DNA of 64,000 nt from Coffea arabica (Eukaryota > Streptophyta > Magnoliopsida > Gentianales > Rubiaceae): assembly GCF_036785885.1 (NCBI RefSeq), contig NC_092317.1, positions 7,132,501-7,196,500 of the forward strand, read 5' to 3'. A program made the translations under genes and the position numbers. How positions within the stretch are numbered: position 1 is the first letter of the stretch; each line of letters starts with the position of its first letter. Of the stretch, positions 1-12,519 are shown in pieces. Below the pieces are notes generated by a model. The model worked only from the letters and a program-made list of their open reading frames with translations. It had not been told where the DNA came from and searched no databases.

Positions 1-17
1 GACAAATAGGTGTTGCC

Positions 18-275
18 TTGGTTGTGCAATGCCGCCGAAAAGCTCTATGTTGCAATGTAGCCAAAAAAAAACTCCAACATGGAGCTAACTTATTTTCACA
101 TCCATTAAGTGGGGATCCAAATCTATTGTATGGTGTGGAGACTTTAGAAAATGTTATTGAGCACATAGATGCTCATAAGATACTCGAGATTAAACTGCAA
201 TTCCCTTATAGGAATAGGAAGTTGGTGGAGATTCTTGATGGGGGTGTCAAGTATTATGGACCATCATTACACTAA
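18..275 (+). pseudogene. Unrecognised coding remnant at the left edge
   Basis: An open frame of 85 codons ends in TAA. Protein-like sequence seems to go on to about position 525 in other frames with stops between them, so this looks like a decayed coding region that starts left of the window. I do not recognise the family and see no catalytic or zinc-binding motif. It could be an old transposase or a broken host exon. The evidence is only the open frame and its ordinary amino-acid composition. Confidence 0.22.
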
Positions 276-875
276 TTTTGTGCGGGTATTTGAGAGATTG
301 CGTGCTTTTGATAATGCTATTGAGTTGATTAGAGAGGAGCAAAATTAGCATGTTTGGGAGGTTGTTCTATTGGGCATGCAAGGGTATCCTGCTCTGAATG
401 GCTTTGAGAAAGATATGTGGAACCTATATAGATTGGGTTGGTAGTGCAGAACCTATTTCAGTATTTCCTCACATACATTGACAAACCCATTGTGGATTTG
501 GACAACTTACCTGTCCATATGTTATGATTTTAGGGGGTCAAGAGTTTTGCTTGGTGTGATAGTTCCAGGTGATTGTTTCCTTCCCCTGGTGTGTTTAGGC
601 TTTCAGCAGCTGACCATTCAATAATCAACAGAACTTGAAAATTATGAGTTTTAGTATCCTCTGACTGACTCAATGGGAAGGAACATGTGCAATTGATATG
701 AACAGTGTAAACCTTTTTCTTTTTTTTTTTTGTCAAAGTCAGTTAAGACTTTTGATAAATTTATAATCCTTAATCCATAGGAAACCACAAAAGCCGGCAA
801 CTCTTGAGGTTCCTGAGGAGACTTATAAATCTACCCCAAATCCCCCCCAACCCCCGATGTGGGAACTAACCTATA

Positions 876-1360
876 AACCTTTTTCTTCTTGATAACCTAG
901 CTAATGTTATTTGTACTGAGATACATGACAACCCTTGATGTATTTTGAAAGAAACATACTCAACAATTTTTCCTTAAAAAACATTTTTTTTAAGAAAAGG
1001 GAAGCCTTCTAAAAAAGGGGAAAGTCACCAACTAATTGCTCGGACTCAATGGGAAAGGACATGTGCAATTTATATGAACAATCTTAACCTTTTTCTTCCT
1101 CATAAACTAGATAATGTTTTATTTGTTTTGAGGTGGACAACCCTTGATGTATTTTGAAAGAAACATTCTCAATTATTTTAACTTTTTTCTGCCTGATAAA
1201 CTACTAGATAAATTAATGTTGTTTGTATTGAGATAGACAATCCTTGATGTATTTTGAAAGAAACATACTCAATTGTTAACCTTTTTCTTCCTATAAACTA
1301 GATATTAAATGTTTTTGGAACTGAGATAGACAACTCTTGAAAGAGAAAGAAACATACTAC
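876..1360 (+). repeat. Four decayed tandem copies of a ~90-bp unit
   Basis: Four copies begin near 876, 1086, 1181 and 1278. Each has a pyrimidine run with CTTTTTCTTCC, then a TAAACTAGATAATGTT-like part, then CTTGATGTATTTTGAAAG and AAACATACTC. The first two are separated by about 120 bp of unrelated AT-rich DNA. Divergence among copies suggests an old duplication. No function is implied. Confidence 0.6.
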
Positions 1361-1999
1361 TTTATTCTACTCCACAATACGTTAGTAGACAACTAGCTTT
1401 TTCAGTCTTGTGCATGGCATCGGAAATATAAATGATTTAAACGAATTTAAATTTTAAAACAAAGTAGGGATTTTGACATAGAAATCTAAACATTTGAATT
1501 TAACTAACATAGAGCTATTGGATTACATGAATCAGATTTATTAAAGTATAAAACAATTCAATAATCTTATTTTTTTAATAATTTAATAATGGTTGCTCAC
1601 TTGGTAATTGATTGTTGGCATTACAAATAAAATGATGAATCAAATCTTTCCAATTATAAGTATAGAGGTACATTAACAGTTAAAAATATCTTTTCCACTT
1701 TATAATTTTCTTTATAACTCAGTTTAATTTATTCTAAATTTCCCCCGAAATTTCTATCGTTTACCTTATGGTAAGTTTACTCCAATATGTAACCACTGTG
1801 TATGCCTGGCTGATATGGAGAAGATTGATAACAATCCCTCCATCTTAGCGCCCAAGGTAACTTATCCTTCTAGCCCTTCCTTTTGTCTTTCCTTTTGTCT
1901 TTAATAATAATTGTGTGTCTTTCTACTATTCACCAATATAATAAATAAATACTTTCTTTTTTCTGAGCAAATCTTTCTTAGTCCCATCTTTTCAACGAA

Positions 2000-3187
2000 G
2001 GAAAATCATTCAAAGCGTCCTTCGCATATAGCAAAATAATTTTTTTGTCCCCCACTTTTAAAAGTATAATTTTACATCTCTTATAAATTTATATTGGTCA
2101 TTTTTTATACCTCCCTAAATTTTCGATTAGTTTTTGGCCGAAATTCATCATGTGTCTTGCACGTGATCTTTTTTGAAGAGCAAAATTATCAAATCAAATT
2201 TCACATAATCCAATCCATAATCCCTCACATTTCACAATATGAATTTTTTCGTCCCTTATATTTAAAAAAATGAATTTTTTTTATCCCTCACATATCACGA
2301 AATGAATTTTTTCATCCTTTATTAATCATGTGTATGAATAGTTTTTTTTAAACCCATGTGTATATCTATTTAATTTCACCCCCCCTCTTATTTCATAAAA
2401 TAAATTTTTTTCATCCCTCACATTTCATGAAATGAATTTTTTCATCCTTTATGTATGAATAGCTTTCTTTTTAAACCTATGTATATATCTATTTTATTTC
2501 AGTTGAATAGTACGAATAGCATGTAATATATCTCTAGCGTAAGTGGGAGGGTTCAAACATGAGATCTCTCACTTATACTTCCTTCCCCATAACACTCAAC
2601 CAACTTGTTCAAGTGAAATCAAATACAGATATATTATATGTTATTTATACTGTTCAAATGAAACCAAATAGACATATACATGATTTTTCATAAATAAGAA
2701 AAAACTATTGATGCGCATGTCATTCATTGAATTTTTTCATCTCTTATTAATTATGTGTAAAAACAAACTTTTTTCTAAACCCATGTATATATCTATTTGA
2801 TTTCACCAAAATATTACGAACATCATATAATATATTTCTATTTGATTTTACGTACAACTACAATTAACTTGTTAGGTGAAATCAAGTAGAGTCAGGTGAA
2901 ATCAAATAAGCATATATATAAATTTTCAAAAACAAAAAAAAACTATTCGTACACATGATCAATGAGGGATGGATTAGATTATGTGAAATGTAATTTGACA
3001 ATTTTACCCATAAAAAATGATCACATACAAACGCATGGTGGATTTCGACAAAAAATTAATCGAAACCTAAATAAGGATCAAATTTGACAAATATGAATTT
3101 GTAAGAAACATAAAATTATATTTTTAAAAGTGAGGGATGAAAATAGTTATTTTACAAACTGTGAGAGATGTTTTGAATGATTTTCCC
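2000..3187. mobile_element. Foldback element (~1.19 kb) with long inverted arms
   Basis: The left end GGAAAATCATTCAAAG is mirrored at the right end by TTTTGAATGATTTTCC. The similarity continues inward for about 200 bp on each side: a poly-T run, an AAATTCATCATGTG-type stretch, and CACATAATC opposite GATTATGTG. The centre holds several inverted or direct copies of a motif with GAATTTTTTCATC and CCATGTATATATCTATTT. No transposase frame is present, so it would be non-autonomous. I could not define a target-site duplication, so the superfamily is open. Confidence 0.65.
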
Positions 3188-4274
3188 TATTATTTTTGCT
3201 TGTCCTTGAGAGTCGACATTATAGTTCGAATACAGCAGACAATTACCTACTTGTTAACTAAAACTACGAATTGATCTTCAATTGTAATCCCTGTTACGTT
3301 AAATGGACAAAAAATTTAGAACTTCTGTGATAAACTGCATTGCAGAAAGAAATGTAATCTAATTTAGAGCAGAAAATGTGGATCAGAATTAGCGGATGCT
3401 GTGTCAGGAGTTCATGGAGTTAAAAAATAAATGCACTAAAGTAGCGCTTATGAGAAAAGTCTTATATAATATTAGTAAAACCAGTGTTTTGAACACCACA
3501 GGCAGATTTTACCAGTACATCAGTTGTAAGAAGATGGTCTTTTCCAGATTTGTGCTGCAAGAGATAGTACTAAGCATATAAAACCATGAATGGAGGTCTT
3601 ACTCCAGGCAGTAACTCTGCAGAGGCAATACAGAAGTAGATGCAAGTACTCCCACAGTTTGTATAACAGAGAAAATTTTTTTTGTGTGCTTTCTCTGATT
3701 AACAGCAAAGTAGTCGCTTCCAATTTGATAGCTCAAACCAACATTCTCAGAGGAATTGATTAGTTATTAGTGGAGGAACCATTGTAGCGTTACTTTTGGA
3801 GCGTTAATAACGAGCTATTGAAAGCACTCAATTTGTTCATTTTTGTCGAACAAAAAATGCCTGCCAATTCGTAGAAGCACAAGGCGAGGATAATAGCAAT
3901 AGTCAGAGAAAGGCTGTTACAGAACAGGAACAGTAACAGGAAAGATGGACGCGTCCAGAGATATGGGACTATGAAGCTCAACATGGATGCAGTCACCGGA
4001 GACAATAGAGATTCGGACTAGGAGTGGTACGTAGCTAGAAACTCTTAAGGGTGAACTAGTAGCAATATGCACTGATCCTGTGAGGCAAAAGATGGAGGCT
4101 CAACTATAGCTGAGTCAATGATCATCGAGCTAGCACTGCTGAAAGCACAACAAGAACGGTGGGGAAATGTGGCTGTTCAATCAGCTTGCAAATCAAAATG
4201 TTATTAGGAATGGCAGCAAGGATCTAGGAAATAATAGTAGTGTGCTACTGGAAGATATTATTGCTCTTTCGAGC

Positions 4275-4536
4275 ACTCTCTCCGTCCCAAATTGTTAGTT
4301 GCATTTCGAGATTTTAACTTTTAAAAATAGTGATTTGACGGTGGTGTTAGTGAATTTATTTTCAAAAATGCCCTCGAGAATTGAAATTTTAAATTTGAAT
4401 GTAATATAAAATATAGATAAAAAGTGGGAATGTTATTGAAAAAAGAGATAAAAAGTAACTTTAATTTTGATAAGATGACAAAGATTTTAATAATTTTAAA
4501 ATGGAAAGTATGACAATTTTAATAACGGAATGAAGT
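4275..4536. mobile_element. Degenerate Stowaway-like MITE
   Basis: The left end contains CTCTCTCCGTCCCAAATTG and the right end ATAACGGAATGAAGTA. This is a worn form of the CTCCCTCCGTCCCA terminus seen intact at 56984-57321. The interior is AT-rich and non-coding. The ends are diverged, so the boundaries are approximate. Confidence 0.5.
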
Positions 4537-5635
4537 AAATGTTTCTTTTCCCTTATTAGAAGGGAAGGGAATCAGGTTAATCATGAAGTTTTAAAAAGGC
4601 CAAATTTTTGCACAAGCGTATTGGGCTTCCCAATAACAGCCCATGTGTCCTACATTGTCTCTATACAAGCCATCTAACGCCGCAGGCTCCACAGGACAAC
4701 AATATACAGGCTCAATGGCTCAAATGTTCAAGGTTTGACCTGGTTTATTACTCTTTTCTGCCTTTAATACTCGTTTTATTTTAAGTATATCTTTAACACT
4801 TAGATTCTCAAACTATATGCCTTGGATACCTTTTTTGGTTTTGTAAGTATGTCTTTATTACATGCTTTAGGTTCACTAATTATGGTCTAACATTTGAGAT
4901 TATTGTTTTGAAACCTATAAGCTACAATTACAAAATCTTTCAACATTAATGTATGCGGGTTGAAGTTTATTTGAAATATCTTTTTCTCTTTTTCATATTC
5001 GTACTTTTTGTAATCAAATTATGTGATATAAAAAGATACTTTCAGTACGCGTTTAAGAATAATTTTTTTAAAAAAATTATTATGTATCCAAATGGAGCCG
5101 TTGCCTTATCTTTTGTACATAATTATTTGCAAACATCCAATTTCTCTTACTTAAAGATTTCAAATATCCAAGAAACCCGTAAAGAATGTTGATGTTAAAC
5201 TAACACATTGCAAGAACTTTGAGCTTCCATGCATGGGAAGTCAAATCATAGGTTACAATTGATAAAATTGGTAGGTTTGAATTGATTTAAGCAAATATCA
5301 ACATGTAGATGGTCATTGAATAGAATATTGTGCATATACACCACAAAGTACATGCACATCGAAGAAGGATTTCGAGAAATTGGAAGTCTCTTATCAAATC
5401 CTAGTGAATTACCCATTGATTATATTCATGAAATGGTAGTATCAAGCTATCCTTTTATTGTCAATCGTCTAATGAAGTTTTAAATGAGTTTGGATTTCTA
5501 GGGTTTTGGATTTGACCCTATGCCATCCCTATTGTAAGGTGCAATTAATGATGGATATAAGCTTAAGTTGAATTGAACGAATGAGATTGGTTGTGCTAGT
5601 GTTTAGATATCAAATTTTTCGAAATAATTTTTCGC

Positions 5636-5780
5636 TCGTATCATAAACATATTTTTTAACTCACATTTTTATATTCTCAATCATCTTTTTATCTCATATA
5701 TACATCACAACATAAAATTTTATCTCTATAGTAATATTTCAAACAATATTTCAAATACTATCCAAACAAATAATTTTCGA
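5636..5780. repeat. Dispersed ~140-bp repeat family, copy 1
   Basis: The copy runs from about ATCATAAACATATTTTTTAA to ACTATCCAAACAAA and includes CACATTTTTATATTCTCAATC and CATACATCACA-like parts. Related copies lie at about 8965-9125 and 29521-29655, and one in reverse orientation at about 15975-16105. The 29.5-kb copy is missing from the matching place in the next unit, so this behaves as a small mobile element. Confidence 0.5.
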
Positions 5781-6099
5781 AGAGTGCCAAAAATTTATAG
5801 TAGTATTTTTGTATTTAGTTGTGTTAATGTCTATGTTTGTAATTGGTATGATATTGGCCATGTGTTGTATTAGTGTGTTGTATTAGTATGATATTGGCCG
5901 AGTAAAGAAGCCCTTGATTGATATTGGATTCCTTAAATTTTGTACCTCAATCATGCGCACGTGTCGCATTTTCATTTGCTAAAAACTGAAATCCAACTTT
6001 TCCCGTTTCCAACCGGGCAACAACTCTCTTGACTGGAATGACACTTACCCCTCTCTTTAAGTTCTAAGAGAGCCTACCCCGCCTTCTTCCTTCCTTCCA

Positions 6100-6266
6100 T
6101 CCATCCTTCCTATATACACTACATAAAAAGCCAAAACAACGTCAGAGCTACTACTCTTCCCCTCTTCACTCTTTCCTCTACTGTGTGACTGTGTGTGAGA
6201 TGCAGTGAGCAACCCCCAAGACCTCCATCTATGCTCTTTCTGCGTGTGTTTCTTTGAAGCTATAAG
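6100..6266 (+). promoter_or_regulatory. Putative core promoter and 5' UTR exon of the NETWORKED-like gene
   Basis: A TATA-like CTATATAC at about 6109-6116 is followed by a CT-rich leader. A donor site AAG|GTACGA lies at 6266/6267. A matching acceptor TGTGTAG|GTCC lies at 7632/7633, just before the first plausible ATG at 7656. This would be a 5' UTR intron of about 1.37 kb. It is inferred only from splice signals and composition. Confidence 0.4.
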
Positions 6267-7655
6267 GTACGAATTGACACCCTTTATCTTTTTTTTTTTT
6301 TTTTTTTCTTTTCGTCCTGCAAATTCATCTACTTTTTTTCTATTTCTCATATTTTTCTTCTGTGCCTCTTGTAAACGTCTGGTACAATCTAGTCTTTCCT
6401 TTTCTGCTTTTGTGGGACAAATTCTACTTGTCCTTTGATCAGGATGACCTGAAATACCTTTCATCATGTTTCGTCAGTCTCCGTTTCCTTAAAATTTTCG
6501 ACGATGGAGAAAACTTGGCGAGGAAGGGAAATGGAGAGCGAGAATGGAGTCCTCATTCATAGGCTACGAAGAAAGAAAGAACTCTCGACCATTTTGGACG
6601 TTAGTATGGTTTATGTGTTGAGTTTCTTATGGATCACAGTTGTCACTGAAAGTGATTTTAAAGAAATTACCATCATTTTGATCCTAATCCCACTTTTTTT
6701 CCCATCTGATTTCAACTTTTAGAGTTTGAATAATCATAAATACGAGTGGAGAACGAGAGCCCAGATGATGTTGTTTTCTTTTTTTTCTGCTAACTGCATT
6801 GTCTTTAGCAGTCATAGTAGTGCATTAATGTGGTGATAAGCAGGTGGAATTAATAATTGCAGCCAATTAATTAAGTAGTTAATGACATGCTGCAGGCAGC
6901 AGCAGCAGTACATTTTTCCTCGAGATCTGCATCTTCCAACTTGTTTCTTTCTGATCTTCTTCGTCTCCCATCTTCTCACATAGCAACAGCTGTTTGTCTG
7001 GCTTCTATTCTATTCGGTCCTTAATATTGTCGTTTCATGATAAGACATCAATAAATATACGGTACGGTTTTTCTATCATAACATCATATGCTGCTCTGCC
7101 TGCCACCCCATTTCTTCCCATGTCACATTCTCACACATGTACTTAATTTAATGAGTCTAAAATTACATGTTCTAAAATTCCATTTTCAATTATTTAGATC
7201 AAATCTTGAAGTATTGCTAATAATTAAATTTACTAGACTTGAATTTTTTTGAGTGAAAAATCAACTGGAGAGGCAACAAAAAATTTTGTTTTTTTTTTTT
7301 TTCGGTTCTAGAGAGGGTATGCTGAGCTAATTTAGTGCACGTGATTGTCACTTTTTTTTGTCCTTCTATAGAAAAAAAAAAAATAAAGCACAAACCGCAA
7401 AATAGGTAACATTAGCTGATCTTGTATGCAATTGCTAGCTGTAGAGTGATGGAGACTTTGAAAAGGGACTTACTTTTGTGTAGGGTTTGGAGAGTTCTAA
7501 AGGGACTTTCTATGATGTTTGAGGTCCTCATCTTATCAGTTATCAATAATCTTTGCGGAGGGAAAAAGAAAATATTATTGGTTCATGTTAATAAATAAGG
7601 TAATAATGTGTTTAACTTGTCATCATGTGTAGGTCCTAGTTTGTTTGTCTGTGAA

Positions 7656-10600
7656 ATGGAAACAACAAAGATGAAATTGCAGAAGATTGGTGGTTGTGGC
7701 GGTGAAGGTGGTGGTGCTATCCTTACACCACCCTCTAATCATTCACGCCGTGGAAGCTCCGGCAGGCCCTCTTGGCTTCTCTTCACCATCGCCGGTATGC
7801 TATTCATCTCTCCATTTATTACCCCACTAATTTTTCCATTCACCCCTTTTGAATCTTTTCTTTGGACATTAATTTTTGACCTCCAATTGTAGTATTCAAA
7901 TTTCTCATTGGGATCCTTAACAAAATTTATATCCCAAATTAAATGCCATCTTATACTATTGTCAATTTCAATTCTTGAATTTGATTTTGTGATATTATTG
8001 GACACCATATATATATATCAATATATGTGAAAGAGAGTAGAACTTTTGTGCGTGTTGGAGTGTTGAAAAGGGTCTGAGCCTGACCGGTTTGCTAGGTGCT
8101 AGGGGGCAAAGCCATTTAGACTTTGGCAGTACTACTTTTATTGCTGCTGGTACTAGAACTGGGCGGGGCCAGGGTTTGAATAGGTAAGGTGGTCCGTTTA
8201 ATAATAATTTTGTCCACCTGCAAAATCTTTTGCCACCTTCCGTATCCAACAATAGGGGTATGAAATAATTTCATGCCGTACGCCAAAATATATCCCCTAT
8301 CACATTTTCATTTTTGCATTTCGTTAAAATGTACTTCAAGTTCTAGTACATGTATGAAAAAAATATGAGATCAATTTAACACGACAGATAAATATAAGAG
8401 AGGGTAATAATCATTAATATGTGTATATACATGTTAGGTCAGATTGAATTTATAAATATGTTAACGAGCGTTTATCAGACACTCGTTAGAAAAAAAATAT
8501 TTTTTTGTTTCATTGAATCGTTTTTGGGGCTAAATTAACAATTAATTTGTACATAGTTAGATGGATACAATTGATAATGTTTGAAAATTGAGGTTATACA
8601 TTTTTCATTTCCTTCCTATTGGGGTGGTCATGAGATGGAAGAGGTCACTTTCTTTCCTATTTATGGGCCTGTATTTCTGCTGTTTCATTTCAAATTTGAA
8701 TAGAAATTTCGAAAAAGTTTTAAGAGCAGAGTCCTCGATCTCTACCTACTTCTACTAAGATGCCGTGTTGCAGAGACTGATTGATTCTCTACAGTGACAA
8801 TTTCATCTTTTTTCCTCATTATTGGGCACAGCTTTTTGTCTTTTATCAGTTTTATGACGTAGCTGATCGGGACCTTTCTATCCATAGCTTATATTTTGGG
8901 TAATCACAAATTACCTGCCCATTGTACAGCACCCATGTTGGTTGGAGTGTTTTAATAGTAAATTATCTTAAATAATATATTTCTTTTTCCATCATAAATA
9001 TATTTTTTAATTTATTTTTTTATATTTTCAATCACTTTTTTTTTATTTCACGTACATCACATTATAAAAAGTGTTCAATAATTATTCCAAATAATATTTC
9101 AAATAATATTCTATCCAAACAAACAAAGGTCTTGTTTGGAAGACAAGTTTTTTGTCAAATTTGTCTACTACAAGTTTTTTTAAAATTTTAGTTACAGTAA
9201 TTTCAAAAAAATTTTCAAAATTTTTAAATTATACACTTTAAAATATTCAAAAAAAACATACTTCAAAAATTTTTGAAAATTTTTCTACAGTTTTAGACAA
9301 ACACTCAAAAAACTCACTTGTCAAATAGGCCTAAAGTCAGGTTTTTTTCTACAAAAAAAATCTTCAATTTTAACAGTCACACTTCCTTTCTTAGTTAATC
9401 ATCCTTTGTTTGGTTTTTTTTTTTTTTTTTTGTGAGTTGGGGTTCTATTTGGATGGTAATAATTTGTTGTGGCCTTGATGGTGAATTTCGAGAGACAGAC
9501 CATGTTGACAAAAAAGCCAACAGGCCATAAGATTCCTTAGACGTTTACATATTCCATAACTTTTTTCAGATGTTGGGATACTTCCAATTTGTGATAAATG
9601 TGAGCTTTTCTCCTCTATTATAGCACTGACCATGACATGTCAATCCCCTTTCATAACTCATTACACTTCGAATTTCAAATCATTGCCTTGCTGCTTGTCG
9701 ATGAGGCCAATTTTTGCCCGGGCTTTAACATGTGCCAGCTGACATGAGATTTTCTATTTATCCCCCTTTTAAGTATTTCTTTAGGTGGTGTTTTGTATTT
9801 TTTGTAGTTTTTTTTTTGGCTACTGTGGATATAATTTGTTCTAAAAAATGTGAGAATTAAATTCAAAATTTTAAATTTTAAAATGATTGATAGTACTATA
9901 GCACAAATAGTCCAGGATCAACATTTAATGCAATTAAATTTTTTTGTTGGCAGATTTTGACGAGAGAATGAAGATGTTGGCAGTGAATGTTTCTGAAGAA
10001 GACAGTGCTGACAGTTTTGCAAAACGAGCTGAGGAGTATTATCAGAAGCGCCCTCAGCTGCTGGCCTTGCTTCAAGAACTGTACAATGGTTACGTCGCAT
10101 TAGCAGACCGCTACTGCCAAGCCCTTGCCAAGAACAATCATCACAGGCGCCGATATTCGTCTCCCATTTCGCCCTTCAATTTCAATGAGAATGATCAGTT
10201 TGATGAGGAGGATTCAGGAGATGTTATTGACTCTGATGATGCCGCTAGTTCTCTGTCTTACCAGACTCCCTTTCCAGCAGCAGCAGCACTGGATCCCGAT
10301 ATGATCGTAGCAGACCTGGTCATGAAATCTGTCGACTGTGATCTCATCTTAAATGAGCTCATTGTCATGGAGAGGAAGTCGGGCGAGTCCTCGAGGAAAA
10401 TAGAGTTGCAGAAGAGCTTGTTGGATGTGTTGGAGTCGGAGAGGTTGATACTACTGAATGAGAATGCCAGTTTAGTTTACAGAGTGAATGCATTGCTGGA
10501 AGAGAATAAGGGGTTGACTTCAGAATCTTTGTTTATGAAAAGAAAGGCTGCTGATCTTGCAAGGTGTGTGCTAAAGATGAGGGAAGATCACAGGGTGTGC

Positions 10601-10936
10601 ATGCTGAGTCGAAAAATCGAGGATCTTCAAGGGCAGATATGTGGTTTAGAGAAGAAAAACAAGGAATATTATGATCAGCTTGTCAAACATGAAGAAGAGA
10701 AGAAAAGTAAGGCCATCACGGCGAAGACTAACAGTAAGAGTCCAGCTGAGGTGACTCTGGAAGACTGCTTTCATGTGAATGAAGATGTTTCCTGCTTTGG
10801 TAGTCTGGCCAATATGAAGAAAGGTTGTCTGCCTACTAATGGGAGCATCAATCGAGGGAGGAGGGCTTCAAGGCTATGGAACAGGGTCAAGAAGATTGAT
10901 TTCTTTCTCTGTGTACCCCATGTCAACTCTACATAA
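7656..10936 (+). CDS. NETWORKED/KIP1-like actin-binding (NAB) family protein
   Basis: The CDS joins 7656-7794 and 9954-10936 (373 aa). The intron begins GCCG|GTATGC and ends TTGGCAG|AT, phase 1. Residues about 38-95 match the C-terminal part of the NAB domain: DSFAKRAEEYYQKRPQLLAL, then LYNGYVALADRYCQ. An acidic Ser/Asp-rich segment follows (about 110-140) and then predicted coiled coil (about 150-275). The C-terminus is basic (RGRRASRLW). Plant NET proteins bind actin filaments and place them at membranes. The Trp-rich start of the usual NAB domain (WWWDSH type) is absent; the exon reads RPSWLLFTIA instead, as in a short KIP1-like subgroup, so actin binding is not certain. The ATG at 7656 was preferred to one at 7608 because it lies after the UTR acceptor. 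The long intron holds small repeats. Confidence 0.8.
8965..9125. repeat. Dispersed ~140-bp repeat family, copy 2 (in intron)
   Basis: This copy shows the family's CATCATAAATATATTTTTTAA start, the CGTACATCACATTATAAAA middle and the CTATCCAAACAAA end. It lies in the large intron of the NETWORKED-like gene, directly next to another small inverted-repeat element. Confidence 0.5.
9126..9333. mobile_element. Small inverted-repeat MITE in intron
   Basis: The left end reads GGTCTTGTTTGGAAGACAAG and the right end ACTTGTCAAATAGGCCTA. The interior is AT-rich and partly self-complementary, with AAAAATTTTCAAAATTTTT-type stretches. The roughly 200-bp size, inverted ends and lack of coding fit a non-autonomous DNA transposon. 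The target duplication is unclear. Confidence 0.5.
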
Positions 10937-12519
10937 TGCAAAGCAGAAAGAGCATTTCTGCAGGTTTGATTGGGAGAAAGATAGCAGTATATATCCTAGT
11001 AGTATGAAATGTTTTTGATAGGTACTGTTTACAGACTACCAATATTTCCCTTCCATGTCATTAGTCACTATTAGCTTGACATATGTAGGAGGAAGTACTT
11101 CTTCAACTCTAAGAGCGTTATTGATGTAAGGGGAAAAAGATTGATGCAAGTTCAACTCTATATTTATGGCAAATATTTTGAAGAGTAATGGAAAAACTAC
11201 CATCATATGGAAAATGTTGAATCAGTGCGGGAAGAAAACATTCTTTCAGAAGAAAAATCATAGAATCATAGAAAGGTTTGATACAACAAAGAAAACTGTT
11301 TGCATTCATTAATGATAACTTAGGATAGTTAATGTGTAATGCAATCTGAAATGATAAAGAATTACCACCACAGAAACATTAAAAGATCAGGTTTACCTCA
11401 TCATCATTTAGAAAAAGCACAAGGAAACTTTTTGGCATATTTTTAATGTTAAAATCTCTTGAGAAGTTAAAAAAGAAAAAATTATGAGGAGCAATTCAGG
11501 AAATCACTTCACTGAGAGTAGAGAGGAAAAAAGAAGCTTCATAGAGGAATATCTATGACAATTTCAGAGTCTATACATGGAATAAAATTATGGCCAAGGG
11601 ACTATGTACATGGTGACAAAATCAGTTCAACTTTAGATTTATTAACCACCTCTAATTATACAGCTTTAGTTGTTAACTATTTTATTTTCAGCATTTACTA
11701 TCTAAACCGAAGTTGAAGATGTTGAAAAAATGGTCTTCTTTTATTCTTGCAACGCTAGGTGGCCACTTCAATTGATTCCAGATGTTTCGCAATGGTAGAA
11801 AACTGGCTGGTAATCAAGGGCACAGATATTGGTATACCAAAAAGGCCAGTGGAAGAAAGATATATCAATCCTGTGAAGAACCCATGCAAGTTACGAAATC
11901 ACATAAACATAGACAAACAGAAAGAACATAATGAATATGACAAACAAAGAATAACAAATAATTTATTGTTGAATTCATGATCACACTTTTGACAGGCAAA
12001 ACAAGACAAAAATTTTCATCACAACAAATAATCTGGAAGCTCAGTTCAAAGCTGAGAATTAAAGAAATTGAATATAACCCGTATTGTTCTCAACATTCCG
12101 CAAGAGCATGCAAACAAAGAATAATCCCATTGATTTAAGGTGTATGCTATACAGAGCAGAACAGGATTATTGGAGAGTAAACCATCACGCAATTTACAAG
12201 ACAGAATCTATTTCACTTTGGAGTAGTTGTTCTAATATCGCAGAACATTAAGAAGCCAACTAAGAATTGATGAACCTAAATCCTTTGTTTTTTTAGCTTT
12301 AACAAAGCTTCTATTCAAACAATATCCTGAATGCACTGAAAGATTGAAGGTCTAATGCCTTTAGCAGACAAGAATATCAACAGACCCACCATCAATTTCT
12401 CCACTTGATGATATGCCCAATATTCTTGTTTATTTTGCTTGAGCTGATAAGAAACAGATAATGTGCTTACCTCCATAATGTTAATTTAACATAAGTACAC
12501 ATGCAGCTGAAATAATGCC
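10937..12519. other. Intergenic space between convergent genes
   Basis: This stretch lies between the stop codon of the plus-strand NETWORKED-like gene and that of the minus-strand [2Fe-2S]/TPR gene, and so must hold both 3' UTRs. AT-rich runs could act as polyadenylation regions. I see no supported exon, repeat or RNA gene. Confidence 0.6.

Larger units (their letters stand above)
526..6060. other. Gene-poor AT-rich stretch
   Basis: No coding region, splice-bounded exon or RNA gene is supported here. Open frames are short and have low-complexity composition. The stretch holds the decayed tandem repeat, the foldback element, a Stowaway-like copy and one dispersed repeat that are listed separately. 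The rest, including about 3190-4270 and 4540-5630, shows nothing I can name. Confidence 0.6.

Noticed and set aside
6057-6467. A 136-codon minus-strand frame.
   Set aside because: Low-complexity Lys/Arg-rich reading of the CT-rich 5' leader and poly-T of the NETWORKED-like gene on the other strand.
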